64,000 nucleotides of DNA from contig NZ_JAERSF010000002.1 in assembly GCF_016735615.1 (NCBI RefSeq), positions 248,001 through 312,000 on the forward strand, in the 5' to 3' direction. Shown here one piece after another: positions 62,320 to 64,000 of this stretch. Every line of letters begins with the position of its first letter. Position 1 is the first letter of the stretch. Both the position numbers and the translations under genes were made by a program. The DNA is from Flavobacterium tagetis. GTDB lineage: Bacteria > Bacteroidota > Bacteroidia > Flavobacteriales > Flavobacteriaceae. The notes below the pieces were generated by a model. That model was not told where the DNA came from, did no database searches, and saw nothing but the letters and a program-made list of their open reading frames with translations.

Positions 62320-64000
62320 TTAGAATTTGTAAGCAAAACTTGCTACAACATTTCTAGGTTTTTGCGGATTTACCGTAGACCATCCTCCGTTGAAATAATC
62401 TTTATTTGTTATATTATTTACATTTAAGCTTACGCGGAATTTACTTGTATTATAAAAAACCGATCCATTGATTACGGTATATTCAGGAAGAATAAATTTT
62501 CCTGTTACCTCGCTGTCAAGAATAGCATTATCGCTAGCATAATTCCCTCCAAAACCAAGACCGAAATTTTCCAACGAGCCTTCATCAAATTTATAAGTTG
62601 CCCAAAGATTGATTAAGTTTTTAGGACCAGCCCAAAAAGGTCTTTTGCCTTGATCTAACCAAACATTGTTTTCATCTCCTTTGGTAATTTTGCTGTCATT
62701 ATAGCTATATCCAGCAATAATGCTTAGACCTTTTAATGGAGATGCATTAAGGTCAAATTCGAAACCCTTGCTTCTTGATTCGCCGCCTTGCGCACTATAC
62801 ATTGGGTTGCTCGTTACTAAATTGGCTACATTTATGTCATAATAACTCATTGTAGCGGTTAATTTATTTGAGAATAAGTCGGCTTTAATTCCAGCTTCTA
62901 ACTGATTAGCGTGTTCTGGTTCAAAAGTTTGAGATCGGATAAAATCTCCATTAGTATCATAAATAGCAGTTGGAGCAATATTTCTGAATCCGTTCATATA
63001 ATTGGCAAACACAGATAATTGATCTTTAATAGGCTGATAAACCAATCCAAATTTTGGAGATAATGCGGTTTGATTATAATTATCGTCACTCGTTTTGATA
63101 TTACCTTCTGTATCAAAATAATCTACTCTTAAACTTGCCATCGCTAAAAACGTTTCAGTAATATTCAATACATCTGAAGCATAAGCACTGTAAGTTGCAT
63201 CTTTAGAATTATAATTTGGACCTGCTTCTCCGGCCAATAATTGATCGACAGAAGTTTGAGACAGATTGTAAGGATTCTGGTCGTCAAGCTGTCTTACTTC
63301 GCCTTGAGCGGTAATATTGTACAATTTTCCATAACCAGAGCCTCCAAAAATCTGATTTCTAGCATAGTAATCTAAACCAACTACTAGACGATTTCTCATG
63401 TTTCCGATCTTGAAATCTCCAATAAAATTTTGCTGAATATCTGTAGTTGCAGTTTGCGAATTTTCTTTTGTAATCCAAAAACCAAAATCGCGGTTTCCAT
63501 CTTCATTATCATAAATATAAGAATAATACCCTTTTGATTTTGAAGAGGTTCTTGAAAGAACCGTTTGTGATGTCCACTGCTCAGAAATCTTATAAGTCAT
63601 TTGTCCTTGTAAATTGAATCTCGGATTTTTCATCGCAAGATCGTTGCTGTAAAAAGACAAATCGGTATTATAATTTAAATCGGCTAAATCTTTAAATTGT
63701 AATGGTGCATCTCTTCCTAAAAACAGCATCGAAGGCGTTGTTTTTTCTTCTGCCATAAATTCGGTATTAATAAGGAAAGATAGTTTGTCGTTTACCTTGT
63801 AAGAAAGGGAAGGAGCGACAAAAATAGAAGTGCGGAATCCTGCATCCTGAAAACTGTTTTCAGTCTGATATGCCGCATTAATTCTAAAAAGAACATCATT
63901 GTTATCGTCTAACGGAGTATTGAAATCGGCTGTCACTCTGTTTAAACCAAAACTGCCGGCAAGATATGATATTTCGCCTCCAAAACCGTTGTATGGTTTT
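62320..64000 (-). CDS. TonB-dependent siderophore receptor, 5' end cut by window
   Basis: An open frame of 560 codons runs off the right edge. The visible part begins in the plug-to-barrel transition (KPYNGFGGEISYLAGSFGLNRVTADF), so a GTG at 63936 is not the true start. Barrel strands follow, including VFANYMNGFRNIAPTAIYDTNGDFIRSQTFEPEHANQLEAGIKADLFSNKLTATMSYYDINVANLV and SPLKGLSIIAGYSYNDSKITKGDENNVWLDQGKRPFWAGPKNLINLWATYKFDEG. The closing strand is PQKPRNVVASFAYKF. The layout matches the siderophore-receptor subfamily. The N-terminus, any TonB box and the promoter lie outside the window. It is followed by the DUF4198 gene on the same strand. Confidence 0.9.
   Translation of the reverse strand, partial: KPYNGFGGEISYLAGSFGLNRVTADFNTPLDDNNDVLFRINAAYQTENSFQDAGFRTSIFVAPSLSYKVNDKLSFLINTEFMAEEKTTPSMLFLGRDAPLQFKDLADLNYNTDLSFYSNDLAMKNPRFNLQGQMTYKISEQWTSQTVLSRTSSKSKGYYSYIYDNEDGNRDFGFWITKENSQTATTDIQQNFIGDFKIGNMRNRLVVGLDYYARNQIFGGSGYGKLYNITAQGEVRQLDDQNPYNLSQTSVDQLLAGEAGPNYNSKDATYSAYASDVLNITETFLAMASLRVDYFDTEGNIKTSDDNYNQTALSPKFGLVYQPIKDQLSVFANYMNGFRNIAPTAIYDTNGDFIRSQTFEPEHANQLEAGIKADLFSNKLTATMSYYDINVANLVTSNPMYSAQGGESRSKGFEFDLNASPLKGLSIIAGYSYNDSKITKGDENNVWLDQGKRPFWAGPKNLINLWATYKFDEGSLENFGLGFGGNYASDNAILDSEVTGKFILPEYTVINGSVFYNTSKFRVSLNVNNITNKDYFNGGWSTVNPQKPRNVVASFAYKF

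Noticed and set aside
63936..63938. GTG at 63936 as the start of the second receptor
   Set aside because: The same frame stays open to the window edge and reads as plug-domain sequence, so the gene is cut by the window.

Overview
The window is a stretch of an AT-rich chromosome from a member of the Flavobacteriaceae, most likely Flavobacterium or a close relative. This rests on recognisable families rather than a database search. The markers are type IX secretion (T9SS) proteins of both sorting classes (a type A tail on a 2176-residue CotH protein, a type B tail on an 877-residue protein), a PorP/SprF protein, a PorE-like OmpA protein, a fused SecDF, and repeated promoter-like elements of the Bacteroidota form TAnnTTTG. 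No tRNA, rRNA, CRISPR array, transposase or prophage was seen. Almost all of the sequence reads as ordinary chromosomal core and accessory genes.

Layout. (1) 1-2997: a MoxR-associated membrane cluster (DUF4350, DUF4129, SpoIIM-like on the minus strand, RDD protein divergent). (2) 3106-4648: a secreted LpoB/CsgG-like protein and a TRIC-type channel. (3) 4651-13382: a surface-glycan locus with an FdtA/FdtB pair for a 3-amino-3,6-dideoxyhexose, a FemAB-like N-acyltransferase, a Wzx-type flippase, a hexapeptide acyltransferase and four glycosyltransferases in mixed orientation, followed by ftsE. (4) 14389-22998: a large TPR protein and an outer-membrane beta-barrel protein separated by a PhzF enzyme, then an acetyltransferase, a GreA/GreB-like protein and an unrecognised secreted protein. 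(5) 23386-26985: two asparagine synthetase paralogues, the second lacking the glutaminase residues. (6) 27348-33550: gyrB, mdh and secDF. (7) 33635-37876: a PagL-like protein, then lgt, yidD, cysS and folE on the minus strand. (8) 38098-46092: the giant T9SS CotH-kinase protein and a class I aminotransferase. (9) 46216-53972: a retropepsin/PDZ protein, the T9SS type B protein + PorP/SprF + PorE-like OmpA operon, and a lipoprotein. (10) 54070-58766: DUF1573, valS, a GyrI-like protein and a small kinase-like protein. (11) 58913-64000: two TonB-dependent siderophore receptors flanking a DUF4198 protein, a probable iron-uptake group.

The points most worth a second look are: the second asparagine synthetase, which has Ser in place of the catalytic Cys and has lost two glutamine-pocket residues; a shared 21-bp operator-like element beside the TATATTTG boxes of two genes in the iron group; six exact 7-bp units embedded in frame in the sugar aminotransferase just before its PLP lysine; a perfect 48-bp palindrome downstream of the aminotransferase at 44896; a family of word-like inverted repeats in many intergenic gaps; four near-identical 561-bp tandem units in the secreted CotH protein; and an 18-codon leader reading frame just ahead of secDF.
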